In this document: positions 11,573 to 23,280 of the stretch, one piece after another
How positions within the stretch are numbered: the stretch's first letter is position 1
How the letters are laid out: each line of letters begins with the position of its first letter
NCBI RefSeq assembly: GCF_039555335.1
Contig: NC_092647.1
Location: 19,504,946-19,568,945, forward strand
Source of the DNA: Amphiura filiformis
Lineage: Eukaryota > Echinodermata > Ophiuroidea > Amphilepidida > Amphiuridae
DNA: 64,000 nt
Direction: 5' to 3'
Notes under the pieces: generated by a model
The model's input: the letters and a program-made list of their open reading frames with translations, nothing else
Databases searched by the model: none
Told to the model about the DNA's origin: nothing
Translations under genes and position numbers: made by a program

Positions 11573-12129
11573 ACAAACCCAGGATCTATGTATATGATTC
11601 AACAGGTATTAACTCATTCCACTGTGTGAATTAGGCAGTGAAACATCTTAGGTAGTGCAAACTATTCCTTGAATTGTTATACCAAGTTGAATATTTTTAC
11701 CCATAAAAAAAAAAATCAGGAAATTGTATGTTTTTGACCAGTGTGGAGCCTACACGTTATCGTTGACTGTATTTGCTACTGAAGTCTGCAGAATAAGTAG
11801 TCATAGATGAGTTGAACTGTATTTCATTTCTGAATCCTTATGACCAGAGGTATATTTTGCAATAGGTTTTTATAAAATTGTAGCTATTTTGAATTTTGAC
11901 TCCTGTGTAAACTTTGACTTTGACATTTTCCAATTGCCTAGAGTGCCCGTTTGGCACGGGTTAAATTGTTGTTCCATATTCCTCCAACAATAATTTGGAA
12001 CAAAAAAATGTTAGTCATAGATAACTTAGTGATAGTCAAGCTGTGCCTGACTGGTTTTTGGCTTGCTATCCGCAGTTCATTGTGAGAAGCCTGTCATGAT
12101 GGGTCTCGGAAAGCATGCCTTGTAAGTAA

Positions 12130-12861
12130 ATAAGACCTGTTCTCACAAAATGAGTGGAAAGTCGCCAGGAAGATAATGCAAACAAAAGAATTCTTCTTTG
12201 AAATATTGTCTTTTGAACATAAAGTGAGGAAGTTATTTCTGGCAATTTATATATCATTTTTTTAAATGATACATAACTTTGAGTTATAGCCAGATTTGTA
12301 ATCTCTGAATCATATATCGAGGGGTCAGAGCCAAAAAGGCCCAAGTACAAAAACGACATGTGATGATACAGGCGGTTTTGTACTTGGGGCCGTCTGGCTT
12401 GCACACATTTCATGCATAGTGTTGCACTTAGGGCGTTACATTTACGCTGATAACAGGTTCTGTGTCTACAACTTATGGTATACAATCATAAGGTGCCCAG
12501 TGTTGTAAGGATTATTTTGGTACCAGACAGCCCTATGTGCAAAAATGCCATTTTGAAATACAGATATTTTTGTACTTAGGGCCTAATGGCTCTCACACAT
12601 TTCATGCATAGTGTTGCACTTAGGGCTTTACATTTTTGCTGATAACAGTTTCTGTGACTACAGCTTGATTATAGCTATACAATCATAAGGTGCCCAATGT
12701 TGTAAGGATTATTTTGGTACCAAAATCTCATTTTGGTCAAAAATGCACTTGGGGCCTTTTGGCTCTGATCCCTCGATCATGATCTAGAGATTACAAATCT
12801 GGCCATAACTGGAAGATAAAGATTTGCAACTTTCCTTTCATTTTATGGGAACAGGTCTTAT
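12130..12861. repeat. 730-bp composite palindrome enclosing two direct repeats
   Basis: The outer arms begin ATAAGACCTGTTCTCA and its inverse; a second arm pair (TTTGTAATCTCTGAATCAT; GAGGGGTCAGAGCC) lies inside. Between them are two direct copies (12382-12522 and 12571-12722) sharing ACACATTTCATGCATAGTG and ATACAATCATAAGGTGCCCA. Confidence 0.8.
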
Positions 12862-13793
12862 ATTTTTAGCATCAATTCATCATTCATTAAGTCATTAATA
12901 TTCATGATGTGAAAGAACCAGTAGGCAACATACATTGATATTTGTTTGTTAATGCACAGGCACACCCCCTTTGAACATTTAGGCGCACACATTTTTGCAT
13001 ACCTCCACAGTATTGGCTTGGCCACTAATGGGTATTTCTCGCAGGCTTTTAAATTGTAGGTTTTGCAAGGCAATCAAGACATCCTTGTATATGAATATGA
13101 TTTTGTTGAAGTTCAAATGTTTAAATATCAATATTTGGTGGTATTTTTTATTTCATCGCCATCAGGGAATCATATGTTTTGTAAAAAAAAAAAATTTGGT
13201 TGCATTAATATTTGCCATTTGAACTACAACAAATTCACGCCTACCCATTAGGGCTGCCTCATTTTGGGATCATGGTGTATTGAAATTTAAAGAGTATGCT
13301 GCAAGAATGTGCTTTATTTATTTATTTAATAAAGGTTATCATCAGTATCAGCAGTAAATAGATGCTTCTTTAATACCAATATCATCAGCAGTAGATAGAT
13401 GTATAAATTATAGGTGAAAGGGGTTCCCTTTTGCAGCCAACTCATGTTGTGATTTATTTATTTTTTGACTGCTTTCATTAGGAATAGCCAGCATAATCAT
13501 TTTCAGCTGGGATGTATGGTGCGCTATGCACAGGCATAAATACAGAAGCCTTGGCTAGGAATTCAAGACATGCACCATTTAAACCATTTAGCAAACCGCA
13601 ATGAACCGTCGCAGCCAGAATCGGTTCCCCCAATTTCCAATGAGGGTAACCGATGCAATAAGCAGTTAGTCCATGGGACTGCATGTTAGCTCAACAAACG
13701 GACTGCAAAAAGGCTTTACATCAATTCATCGCAGTCTAACGCCTTACCAATTATGCTAAATTGGCTGGGAAACTAAATTGCATACAAGTTTCA

Positions 13794-14218
13794 GCTATCC
13801 CAGTTGAAATCTATACACCCTCTATGGTAGACATGACCTTACTGTTTTTGTCAGAGAAGAATGGTACTTGTTTACATTTTGAGGGCGGCAGAGCGTATAC
13901 ACGGAAGTGGGGTTCTGATTGGCTGAATCAATCGTCTGACAATCATAGCAACAGACCGATAATCTGATTGGCCGATTGTATGTCAAATCGTTGGTCGGTG
14001 CAGATCGGCGCCCTTGAAGTGAACACAGGGCACTGGAGTCAATCTGAGCAAGGGACTGCTGTTATTCTCCGAAACCCAGTGTAATCTCCCACACAAGGGG
14101 TGTAGATTTTAAATGGAGTCACCCAATCACGTAACCCCATTTGAAATTCACACCCCTGTGTGGAAGATTAAGGTCATGTCTTCCACAGGGGGTATATGGA
14201 TTTCAACTGGAATAGGCC
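13794..14218. repeat. Foldback MITE family copy interrupted by another element
   Basis: The left arm stops after ATGACCTTA at 13841 and the consensus resumes with TAATCTCCCACAC at 14082. The rest of the copy is intact to the terminal GGAATAGGCC. Confidence 0.85.
13842..14081. mobile_element. 240-bp insertion with TA target duplication
   Basis: It sits between duplicated TA dinucleotides (13840-13841 and 14082-14083) within the foldback copy. Its ends are imperfect inverted repeats (CTGTTTTTGTCAGAGAAGAA and, inverted, CTGGGTTTCGGAGAATAA). Because the host copy gives the empty-site sequence, the borders are well defined. Confidence 0.75.
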
Positions 14219-14865
14219 AACATGTGCCGGGATTTCATGATGATATTGTTTTGATTCAGTGCTGTTTGGAGGTGCAATAATTGTAATTAATTCAAGGTGA
14301 ATGGTTGTAAAATTGTGATCCTTGTAGTAAATTAACAGAGTTTTTAGTGTGGACATCTTATTGTTTGGTCTAATTGTTTGTTTGTTTGGTGTTTTGGGTC
14401 AGATAGTTATTAACCCTAATGTTACTAGACCATACGAAACAATACAGCCCAAAGCGACTGCAGGGCCTTGTATGCCATGTGATCTCATTGCATATGATCT
14501 CATTGCATATTTGTGATTTATTACGTAGCCATTACTTGATAAAGATTCAGGGAAGTAGATCGAGCTTCAGGTTCCTGCTTGGGCTTGTCATCTGGTAACC
14601 ATTTTGGTAGCCATTTTGCCTTGGCTGATCACATCAAATCCCATACACTCTAAGATAGCGACAACCAATCAGAGCAAACATTAGAAAAATTAGAGTGTAT
14701 TAATTGTGTATAATGCACAGGCGTGTACTACGAGCTTTGCTTTCGGACGCGTTCATTTTTCTTGCGGGTTGATGCATTTATATTTCCTTGCATTTCCAAC
14801 ATTTTTTGTGACAATTTTGTTATAAAGTAGCAAAAGTCACAGGATTTATTCTTGTGTGTGAAATA

Positions 14866-15049
14866 GGTTAATAAATGCCTATCACTTGTTGCTCAAGAAA
14901 TTGTACAAAATTATGCACTTGTACTGAGATGTTGATGCGTCTATGCACTCCCCCTGCAGGTCTCATGTATTAGACGCATCAACATCTCAGTATGTGTGCA
15001 TTATTTTGTACAATTTCACTCCTAACAAGTGACACACATTTATTAACCT
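14866..15049. repeat. Hairpin element with 75-bp arms
   Basis: GGTTAATAAATG..., TTGTACAAAAT and CTGAGATGTTGATGCGTCT on the left pair with their inverses on the right around a short C-rich loop (CACTCCCCCTGCAG). Confidence 0.85.
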
Positions 15050-15188
15050 GTAATTATTAAACTGTACTCTGAATAGTGAACAGTAAGGACGGAGACCATT
15101 GAATACAAGAATCAGCAAGTGGTATTTATCATCGATCACGTAACTCTATCTAATTATTGAAGTGTCTCATTTTGTGTCTCTCCTGCAG

Positions 15189-15297
15189 GCCAGAGATCAA
15201 CACAATGTTCCCAACAACTCCAACCACCACTCCTACAACGTCACCAGGGACCATGACACACGCCCTCTATGTCAACACCCCATACCTACAGCGGTAG
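15189..15297 (+). CDS. Terminal exon of the same plus-strand gene
   Basis: The acceptor is TCTCTCCTGCAG|G (AG at 15187-15188). The first G completes the Arg codon left open at 11132, giving SSAAR-PEINTMF. The exon encodes 35 residues, Thr/Pro-rich (PTTPTTTPTTSPG), and ends ...NTPYLQR before TAG at 15295-15297. A second reading is possible: one frame over, from just after an ACACAC run at 15256-15261, the sequence stays open and coding-like to TAA at 15326-15328, ending STIDLTSES. A 2-bp length difference in the AC run would switch the C terminus (see findings). The frame given here is the one the sequence as written supports. Confidence 0.68.
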
Positions 15298-16067
15298 CAG
15301 TACCATAGATCTGACCAGTGAGTCGTAAATGCCACAAAAAGGGCCGACATATCACTGGATTCAATGGAGGACTCGCCGTTGAAATTAAGCTCACCGGTTG
15401 AGGAATCCGAAATAAACATGATCGTACACGCAGAAGGTCACGTTAGCGTGGACGCCGGGGTCGCCACAGAAGATGGTGGCATAGTTAACGGCGACGGCGA
15501 TGCTGTCGGTGATAAAATGAGCAAAGCGTCGGCGGTCACATCAAGCGCCCGGCGATGAGAATGTGACGGTGAGGTAACGATAATCAGAATAATGAAACTG
15601 AAGAAAGTTGGTTGTGACGTAAGCAGTGAGATTATTGTATTGTAATTGTTGATTGGTCACTCTGTGTGCTCTGGATAGTGTGTGGTGCGTCCATTTTGTG
15701 GAGGTCGAAAGATGTATCCAGCAACCAATATGGTGGGTTTGAAACGAACAGGCCATCAATTCCTAAAGGCTGAGATATTGTTTGGAACCTTATTTTGCGT
15801 TGCGACAGATGCATTGGCAATTTTTTTTCCCACAGCGATGGGAAAAATATTGCCTTGGCGTCTTCCACCACAGACGTCGAGAAGGAAGCCCCGAATGAAG
15901 CTTATCATTTGAGGGGGAAATCGCAATTGCTAACCAAAATCGTTGCATAGAACGAAAAAACAAACGTCTGTTTATGTCAAACTTTATTCTCAACCTTAAG
16001 ATTGGGCTGGAAAAAAAATCTTTTTACTGTTCAGACTATCGCACCAATTTCTTTTAAGCAATCAATT

Positions 16068-16192
16068 GGGCTGTTCCACTTGAAATCCATACCCCCCCCC
16101 CTCCCATGGCAGACATGACCTTAACGTCCCACACAGGTGGTGTAGAGATATCAGAGGGGGTTACCTGAATGGATTTCAATTGGAATAGCCCA
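16068..16192. repeat. Foldback MITE family copy with internal deletion
   Basis: GGGCTGTTCCACTTGAAATC on the left and GGATTTCAATTGGAATAGCC on the right; the right inner half is missing, leaving 125 bp. It lies in the putative 3' UTR. Confidence 0.8.
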
Positions 16193-16237
16193 TATATTTA
16201 GCCTTGTGTCTCACGCACACTTGAATGATCTACAAGT

Positions 16238-16247
16238 AATAAATAAA
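16238..16247 (+). promoter_or_regulatory. Candidate polyadenylation signal (two overlapping AATAAA)
   Basis: AATAAATAAA lies about 940 bp after the stop codon of the plus-strand gene, followed by a short T/G-bearing stretch. Position and orientation fit the end of that transcript. AATAAA is common by chance in AT-rich DNA. Confidence 0.35.
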
Positions 16248-16443
16248 CATCGGAAATTGTTCCATGTGCATGGCACCAGATTTGACATGCGATAACCATG
16301 TGTAGGTTATATACGTTGTCATGCGAGTTCAAGAAAGTTTTACGTGCAATGGGCTGCCTCATGTTAAGAGTTTATAATTGCATTTGCAGAGGAATTGCAA
16401 AAACTTGTCAAATGTTTATCTCATGATGCATTTGGTGTTACAA

Positions 16444-16502
16444 TTGTTCATCAGGTGATTAAAGCATTGCTGTTGTTCATCAGGTGATTAAAGCATTGCT
16501 GC
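16444..16502. repeat. Two tandem 29-bp units
   Basis: TTGTTCATCAGGTGATTAAA plus GCATTGCTG occurs twice in a row, nearly identical. Confidence 0.85.
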
Positions 16503-16916
16503 TGGAAGCATTTCAAGTCCCACCACCAATCAGACCTGATAGCTGAGCAGTACTATACATTTTAAATGACGTAAGGCAGCTATCGCACATGTAATTTTCT
16601 TGCACCCACATGCACTAGGATCCACAACATTCTCATCTATTAGGGCACAGTCTTTAACCTCAATACATTTGTACCTTCATTGAATGACCTTTGAAAATTT
16701 GGGTACAAAAACTCATACTCTGCAACTTGAGGTCAAATTTTGCACGCTGATTGTTTAATTGAGGTTATTGAACTATGCCATTGGGGTGAGTCTATTGTGG
16801 TCTATAGTGATGCATATGCTTTGTTGTAGCAGAAACAAAGAGGTTGAACTAGAGAGTCCAGATTGCACCATGCTTATGTGTCGTAAACAGTTCTGTAACC
16901 CACCTTTGCACATTAT

Positions 16917-17391
16917 TTTTTGTGGGACCTGAGAGCACATCAGACACACCTAATTACATTCAAGGAATACGATGAAGTAAACTTTATAAATCTAATGCTA
17001 TGCACTTAAAGTGTATGTAGCTGGGATAAAAAGCCGATCATATGCAAATTTTGACCTTTTGGTTTGGAGATATACATGAAGTTTCATAAAAGACCTGACC
17101 ATTTTAGGTCTCTTGGGAAACTGGTAGTTGTAGTCTTCAATACAAAAGGTCAAAATTTTCATATTATGGTCGGCTTTACATCCCAGCTACATACTCTTTT
17201 AAGTACATAGCATTAGAGTTATAAAGTCTACCTAGTTTACTTTGATGACTGTAAAATGTTAAAAATGTTGATTTGTAGTATTCCATGAAATTTGTATTAT
17301 ATCGCAAATTACAGCAAATGAAATTATTTGATATCAGAAGACCAAGAATGCAATTTGGTGTGTCTGATGTGCTCTCAGGTCTCACAAAATT
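16917..17391. repeat. 475-bp palindromic element (family P)
   Basis: The ends GGGACCTGAGAGCACATCAG and the inverse pair; inner paired blocks include AGTAAACTTTATAAATCTA and AAAAGGTCAAAATTTT. Related copies: 33716-34053 and, half only, 37255-37402. Confidence 0.82.
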
Positions 17392-17655
17392 CGGTGCAAA
17401 GGGGTGACCGCGCCCTTAAGGGAAGGGGTGCATAATAGTGTACCTCTGGATTATTTTTAACTGTGTACATGTACATGCATTCTGTGTGTAATATAATCTG
17501 TTGATAATACTCCCCAGGTCCTACATGAGCAAATTTTTGTACCTCACAAACTTACAGATACCAATTATTGTTCAATTTAGGGCTTTCACCAATAAATCCT
17601 GGAGTTGCACTATTTTGGCCCCCACCTGACAACCCAATATGGCAGATTACCAAAA

Positions 17656-17842
17656 TGGGTTATTCTAGTTGAAATCCAAACACCCCCTATGGAAGACATG
17701 AGCTTTATCTTCCACACAGGGAGTGTGAATTTCAAATGGGTTTACCGGTATGGGTGACTCCATTTGAAATCTACACCCCCTGTGTGAAAGATTAAGGTTC
17801 TGTCTTCCATAGGGGGTGTTTGGATTTCAATTGGAACAGCTT
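17656..17842. repeat. Foldback MITE family copy
   Basis: Near consensus, with CACCCCCTATGGAAGACATG and the inverted CTTCCATAGGGGGTGTTTGG. Confidence 0.88.
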
Positions 17843-18511
17843 GGAATCCGGACTCTTTAGTATAACCTCTGTCCAGCAGTATGTGACAAGTGTGACTCCA
17901 TACATGTAATGTTGATTTATTCATACACCTATAGCATTATATATTATTTATTTCACTGCTTGATTTTTAGTTGGCTTGTATCAAGTGTCATGTCAAGTGG
18001 TAAATACCAGTATAGCAGAATATTTTTGGGCATTAATTTTTCACAAGTTCTTAACAATTTTGTGGATTGTTTCATTCATGGGCTAGCTACACTTTAAACC
18101 CTATACTTATAGAATATTTTTGCAGGCTTTAAAGATTTGCAGCTCTATATTTCAATGTGAAAACCGTGAAAATAAAATGCAGCAAAAATATTGCGCTATA
18201 CAGTATTCTATGTTCTGTCAATTATGAGGGTGGTATTTAACAGAAGGCAGTGCTCCAATGGATTTGAAGTGTCCAGGGTTACAAGTTAGTGATATGGTGA
18301 GAGAATCAATCTTGATTTGCGCATTTTGATTGGTTATAAAAGAGGAGTATATCATGTGTTGAACCAATCAGATGAGGTGTATGTGATCTTGGTTCACTTT
18401 GATCCTGCCATGTATTAAGTGCCACCACCCTCACAGCTTTTATCCTCTTTATCTTATATGTGGTGTTATCAAGCAAAGTGAGTTATTTATCCAATAACTT
18501 CAAGTTTTATA

Positions 18512-18838
18512 TTAAACTCTTAACCCCATGAATACTACTGGCTGATTGGTTACAAGAACAATATTATGATTCATTGAGCCAATCAGCAACCTGGTATTAT
18601 GGTGGTAGGGCTGAAGAGGCTTAACTCCAAGAGCACTACCTGCTGATTGGTTACAAGGACACTATTATGATTTATTGAGCCAATCAGCAACCTGGTAAGA
18701 ATGGTGGTAGGACTAATGAGGATTGAGCTTAAATATTTAGAAACTGTATCACCGAAGCTCTCCGATGAATATATCGCATAATCAGCCAAAAAATCAGAAG
18801 CACAGTAAAAAAAAGTCATTAGTGCTCATAGGGTTAGC
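18512..18838. repeat. Element with two tandem palindromic 105-bp units
   Basis: Each unit has GCTGATTGGTTACAA then TTGAGCCAATCAGC, so each can fold. The outer ends TAACCCCATGAATACTACT and the inverse of GCTAACCCTATGAGCACTAA form weak terminal repeats. The core contains CCAAT-type motifs (ATTGG) on both strands. Confidence 0.75.
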
Positions 18839-18998
18839 ATTTTTTGCCCATTGTAGAGGCTAAAATATGCTGTGAATTTCATCCAAAGTTAAGCATTCGC
18901 TTCCTGAAATAATTCTCATGTTGCTGAAAACACAATTATACAAATAAAAATTGAACTCTTCCTTTGGTGGATCCTTTTTTAGTGACAAAGACTCAAAT

Positions 18999-19278
18999 GG
19001 GCTATTCCATTTGAAATCCACACTACCCTGTGGAAGACTTTGGAAATATCTTTCACATGGGGAGAGTATGTTTTTCAAATGGAATTAACACATTAGTCGT
19101 TCCATTTGAAACTCGCCCTCCCTCAGTGGAAGATTCAGGTTGAATCTTTTTCAGAGGGTGTATGAAATTCAAATGGAGCTGCTTAATGTGCTCATTCCAT
19201 TTGAAATTCATACTCCCCTGTGGAACATATTTGAAAATCTTCCACAGGGGTGGTGTGGATTTCAAATGGAATAGCCCA
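18999..19278. repeat. Foldback family, long subtype (280 bp), best-preserved copy
   Basis: Begins GGGCTATTCCATTTGAAATC, ends GGATTTCAAATGGAATAGCC. The centre has AACACATTAGTCGTTCC and GGAGCTGCTTAATGTGCTC. Whole-length palindrome. Confidence 0.88.
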
Positions 19279-19410
19279 TTCTGGTTGATCTTGTCACACA
19301 TTTTTTCCCAGTGTTACATGGCTACCTCATGAGTTACTGCTATAAAGCGCCCGATTCATTTAACACTTTCTGTGCACAACCCATAAATGGGAAAATTCCC
19401 TTCCATGCGC

Positions 19411-19459
19411 AACCAAGATGGCCTCCATGGCATGAGCAGCCATCTTGGATGCGCAACAA
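19411..19459. repeat. Short palindrome
   Basis: GCGCAACCAAGATGGC and GCCATCTTGGATGCGCAAC form a hairpin; an AAGATGGCCGCC motif, YY1-like, recurs at 19550. Confidence 0.6.
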
Positions 19460-19649
19460 AGGTAAATTTAAAAACTGTTTATTAGGAAGAATCATTTCTA
19501 ATGTTTATGAAGTAATAATAGTATATGTTTACCCTCATTTGCATATCCAAGATGGCCGCCATGTCCAAAATCCGAACACCACACCCATGCAAAATACTTC
19601 ACAAAGCCTATAAAAAGCATGCTGACCCATCATAATAGAAACAAGAATA

Positions 19650-20050
19650 GCTAGAAGTGACCCCCATAAATGGTTATCTAATGATTGGAGAGTGACTTCC
19701 TACCCAAGGTTGAGAAGTAGCCCACATTATCAAGTGACCCTCTTTTATAAAATGAAGATATTAGCACATGAAGTTTAAAGACACCCTGCCGTTATCTGGG
19801 TGTCCGCTAAGAATCAGAGAATGACTTTTCACCTGAGGTTCAGAAGTAACCCATATTGTAATATGACACCTTACATAATTAAGGTAATGAATGAGATTGG
19901 GAGTCATCCCCCAAACTCTTAAGTCACCAATATGGGTTGAAAAGCACCTTCCCGTCCATCCCAGTTTGGGAAGTAGCTCACATTTTCAACTGACCCTGTC
20001 TTATAATATAAGGTGAAGAAGTTACCCTATCAGATTTGGTTGGTGACCCT
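19650..20050. repeat. Three degenerate tandem units of about 130 bp
   Basis: Aligned starts GAGAAGTAGCCCACATTATC (19709), CAGAAGTAACCCATATTG (19841) and GGGAAGTAGCTCACATTTTC (19968), each followed by TGACCC/TGACACC and an AT stretch. Confidence 0.65.
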
Positions 20051-20880
20051 GCAAAGGACAGCCGAACTCCTCCAGAGTGGACCACCTGTGTAACATCAAT
20101 CAGACATATAGTTATTTATTAGCAAGGCTGAAAACAAAAAATTCAGTGGGTTTTGTTGTTGTTAGAAATGGCTCCTGGTTCATTGGAAATGTTTGTGAAC
20201 CAGGAGTCGTTTCCAACCTATTGCTAGTATGAGCTGTACATGTTGACTCATGCATGTAAACAGACTATCCATGAACAACACATGTGCTTTCTATTGTCGA
20301 GTTACCTATAAACGTAAAAGATCCTTTCTCATGTAAAGTTACAAAAAGAAAGAATCAAGAACCATTTTGTCTCAAAAGTGTATCTAGGCTCACTACAGGC
20401 TCACTAGAACTAAGTGCATAGTGAACAAGGAGTAAGTTGGCAATTTTCAAGTTGACAAACAGCCCTTGGTATACCACTTATTTTCACAAATTGAAGATAA
20501 TAGTAATGTACACCTCAAACATGATATGTAAACCGTGGGGAAAATGGTGGCTTTTCTTTGGTTCTTGATACATACAGGAGATTACTATTAAACTGGTAAT
20601 GTGTGGGTTTGACATAACTGTAACAATTGCTGACATTTTTACATGTATGCGTTGAAAACCATATAATAATATGCAAGTAGAAGATGCACTCTTATTCACA
20701 GCCATTTTTTGTAGCCCTGCATATGTTCCAAAGTAACTGAGAATTTACTTTTATTTGGGGTAAATGGTATCTTTGAAATGAAGCTTTACTGATGTAACTT
20801 TGAAATTGACTCCACTTTGATAATTAAAATCTTGTGGATGTATACTGCTAAACTGCCCTATCATATGTATTCTGTTATTT

Positions 20881-21057
20881 GGCTATTCCAGTTGAAATCC
20901 ATATACCCCTATGGAAGGCATGATCTTAATCTCTAACATAGTGGGTATAGACTTCAAATGGAGTTCAGGTAACTCAATTTGAAATTCACACTCCCTGTGT
21001 GGAAGATTAGGGTCATGTCTTTCATAGAGGGTGTATGGTTTTCAACTGTAACAGCCT
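20881..21057. repeat. Foldback MITE family copy
   Basis: GGCTATTCCAGTTGAAATCC on the left and an inverted right arm ending CAACTGTAACAGCC; the centre is slightly shortened. Confidence 0.85.
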
Positions 21058-22289
21058 ATTCTTTTTGAAAGCCCAGAAGAAAGTTGTTTTCTGAACTATA
21101 TAATTATCCAGAAGCTTGTTTAGTAATGGACATCGCATACACAAGTGTACCATGTCACACCATAGCATGTCGCGGCACACTTGGGAAGTTAAGCACCAAG
21201 ACTGTTCCAAGTGATGATTATTAGTTGCTGAAATGTTTCGTCAAACTAGTCTACTAAAATTCCACTTTCCTGCAAACATTTTGAAAGCTCTTCTGTTGCA
21301 GTGATAGTCCATGCCAGATGATATTCGTATCTTCATTAAGAAATTACTTTGTTGCATTGCCCTTCATCCCTCTTCACAGTGGTGTCAAGTTTTGTGGCAG
21401 CAATTGCCTCTTTATTCCATTACTCCATTTCAACAAAAGCAAAAAAGAATTTAAACAACTGTATGTCTTCACATGAAGTGGAATTTTATTGAACTAATTT
21501 GATGAAAAAATATCAATTTTCTTTTTACAGTACAAATATCAATATATATACGTACTTGTGAACATTCAGAGGTGTTTAATGCTGCGGAGAGTTTTATGAA
21601 TGTCAGTATTTTGGTTTCAGTTGTCTTGGAATATGTCACACTTGGACATGTGATCTTGATTTCAACATGTCATAAGTTTAAAGTGGATAGATATTACTGA
21701 CATGACTGACAAATCTAAAACCCAATTTGAACACCTGACAGTGACAATGGCCTTCAAAATTACTTTTTTTTTTGCCGCTACCTTTGTAAAACATCACTAC
21801 ATGTATGAAATTATGTTCCGATAGAAACTAGTGCTAAAAATATGCTTATGTTTACATGTTCTCATTACCATAGAAATCAACAATAAACATGGATTGTTTC
21901 CCAACCCAAATTGGGTGTGTTTTCAATTTATAACGACCCTGATGACATAAACTATTGCGTTATATGTATTGAGGAATGACGATGACTGTTTTCAATTCCA
22001 GGTGCCTCTGTTCTTCTGGTGGTTCACATTGCTTATCCAGAGGTTCATGTGCAGTATTTGCCCGCCCTTGATGAGGGTTTAATGAAATGAAAATATTAAG
22101 ATTGCTAAATCCAAATACTGTCCAAGTACAAAATGCAATATGCAAGAAATCCTGATATGCGTGCGAAAGGTTAACTGAGCAAATTTGATTGCATATATGC
22201 ACCCAAGCTCAACACCTGCCAAATTACTCTGAGAAATCATGAAAACATTGTAAAATCTTTTTAAGAATGCCCCCATAGGAGAGTAAGAG

Positions 22290-22740
22290 TAATAAACCAC
22301 TCTTTTCTTAAGAGTAACTAACCACTCTTAAGAGTTTGAACCACTCTTCACGCTTTAAAAGTAATGAACCACTCTTAAGAGTAAGGAACCACTCTTAAGA
22401 GTATTAGTAGTTCATTACTCTTAAGAGTAATTAAGTACTTTTAAGAATAACAAACTCTTAAGAGTAATGAACCACTCTTAAGAGTAATGAACTACTCTTA
22501 AGAGTAAGGAACCACTCTTAAGAGTAAGGAACCACTCTTAAGAGTAATGAACCACTCTTAAGAGTAAGGAATTACTCTTAAGAATAAGGAACCATTCTTA
22601 AGAGTAATGAACCACTCTTAAGAGTAATGAACCACTCTTAAGAGTAATGAACCACTCTTAAGTGTAAGGAACCACTCTTAAGAGTAATGAACCAGCCTTA
22701 AGAGTAATGAACTACTTTTAAGAGTAATGAACTACCATTG
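22290..22740. repeat. Palindromic 20-bp minisatellite
   Basis: About 20 copies of a 20-bp unit, consensus AACCACTCTTAAGAGTAATG, with AAGG or AATG variants. The core ACTCTTAAGAGT is a perfect 12-bp palindrome. Edges are degenerate, the middle is regular. Confidence 0.92.
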
Positions 22741-22789
22741 CTCTCAAAAGATGCATTCATGAGATGGTTATAAATTCATCTTGTGTATG

Positions 22790-23280
22790 TCATTTCAGGA
22801 GAGTTGGAGCAGTGACTCGCTCTCCTTGGAAGAAATTGCAAATGTTTTATATCATTTAGGGTGAGCAATCCGCTCTCACTCTAAAAGTACAGGCATGAAA
22901 TTTTTCAGCGTTTTAGCTGATTTCAGAGTTTTTTGTTCTTTTCAGTGTTTTTCAGCCTATTTCTGAATCAAACTCACAGAAAATGGTAAAAAAATTTTGA
23001 TTTCATTTGTTTTGTTTTTCAAGACCAGTTTTGATGCCTGATATGTATGTGATGAGATATTATGATGAATCACTCATGTGTGGTATTTCAGGAGAGTTGG
23101 AGCAGTGTACAGCTCTCACTCTCCACCTCAGAACAAATCACTCATGTATGATTTATCAGGAGGGTGACCAACTGCTCTCACTCTCAATGAAATGTAACAA
23201 GAATTTTCCGAGTAGTACTTTTCTTGCAATAAATACAGGTGATAGATCATTTGTGTATATGATATTTCAAGAGAGTATTA
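22790..23280. repeat. Degenerate repeat of GAGAGTTGGAGCAGTG / CTCTCACTCTC blocks
   Basis: TTTCAGGAGAGTTGGAGCAG recurs at 22794 and 23089 with weaker copies near 23156 and 23266, each followed by a CTCTC-rich half. Function unknown. Confidence 0.55.

Larger units (their letters stand above)
11133..15188 (+). other. Intron with several inverted-repeat elements
   Basis: About 4 kb between two phase-compatible exons. It contains a TIR element (11379-11572), a 730-bp composite palindrome (12130-12861), an interrupted foldback copy (13794-14218) and a hairpin element (14866-15049). The stretches 11573-12129, 12862-13793 and 14219-14865 show no exon or structured repeat that I could support. Confidence 0.6.
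15298..16260 (+). other. Probable 3' UTR of the plus-strand gene
   Basis: This follows the stop at 15297. It starts with a GC-rich, open, acidic reading frame (15322-15558) of uncertain status. It includes an internally shortened foldback copy (16068-16192) and ends near overlapping AATAAA signals. No other exon is seen. Confidence 0.4.

Noticed and set aside
12066-12485. 139-residue minus-strand frame
   Set aside because: It lies in the arms and core of the composite palindrome 12130-12861.
22290-22740. CRISPR-like array
   Set aside because: Spacers are only about 8 bp and nearly identical, and the genome is eukaryotic. It is a minisatellite.
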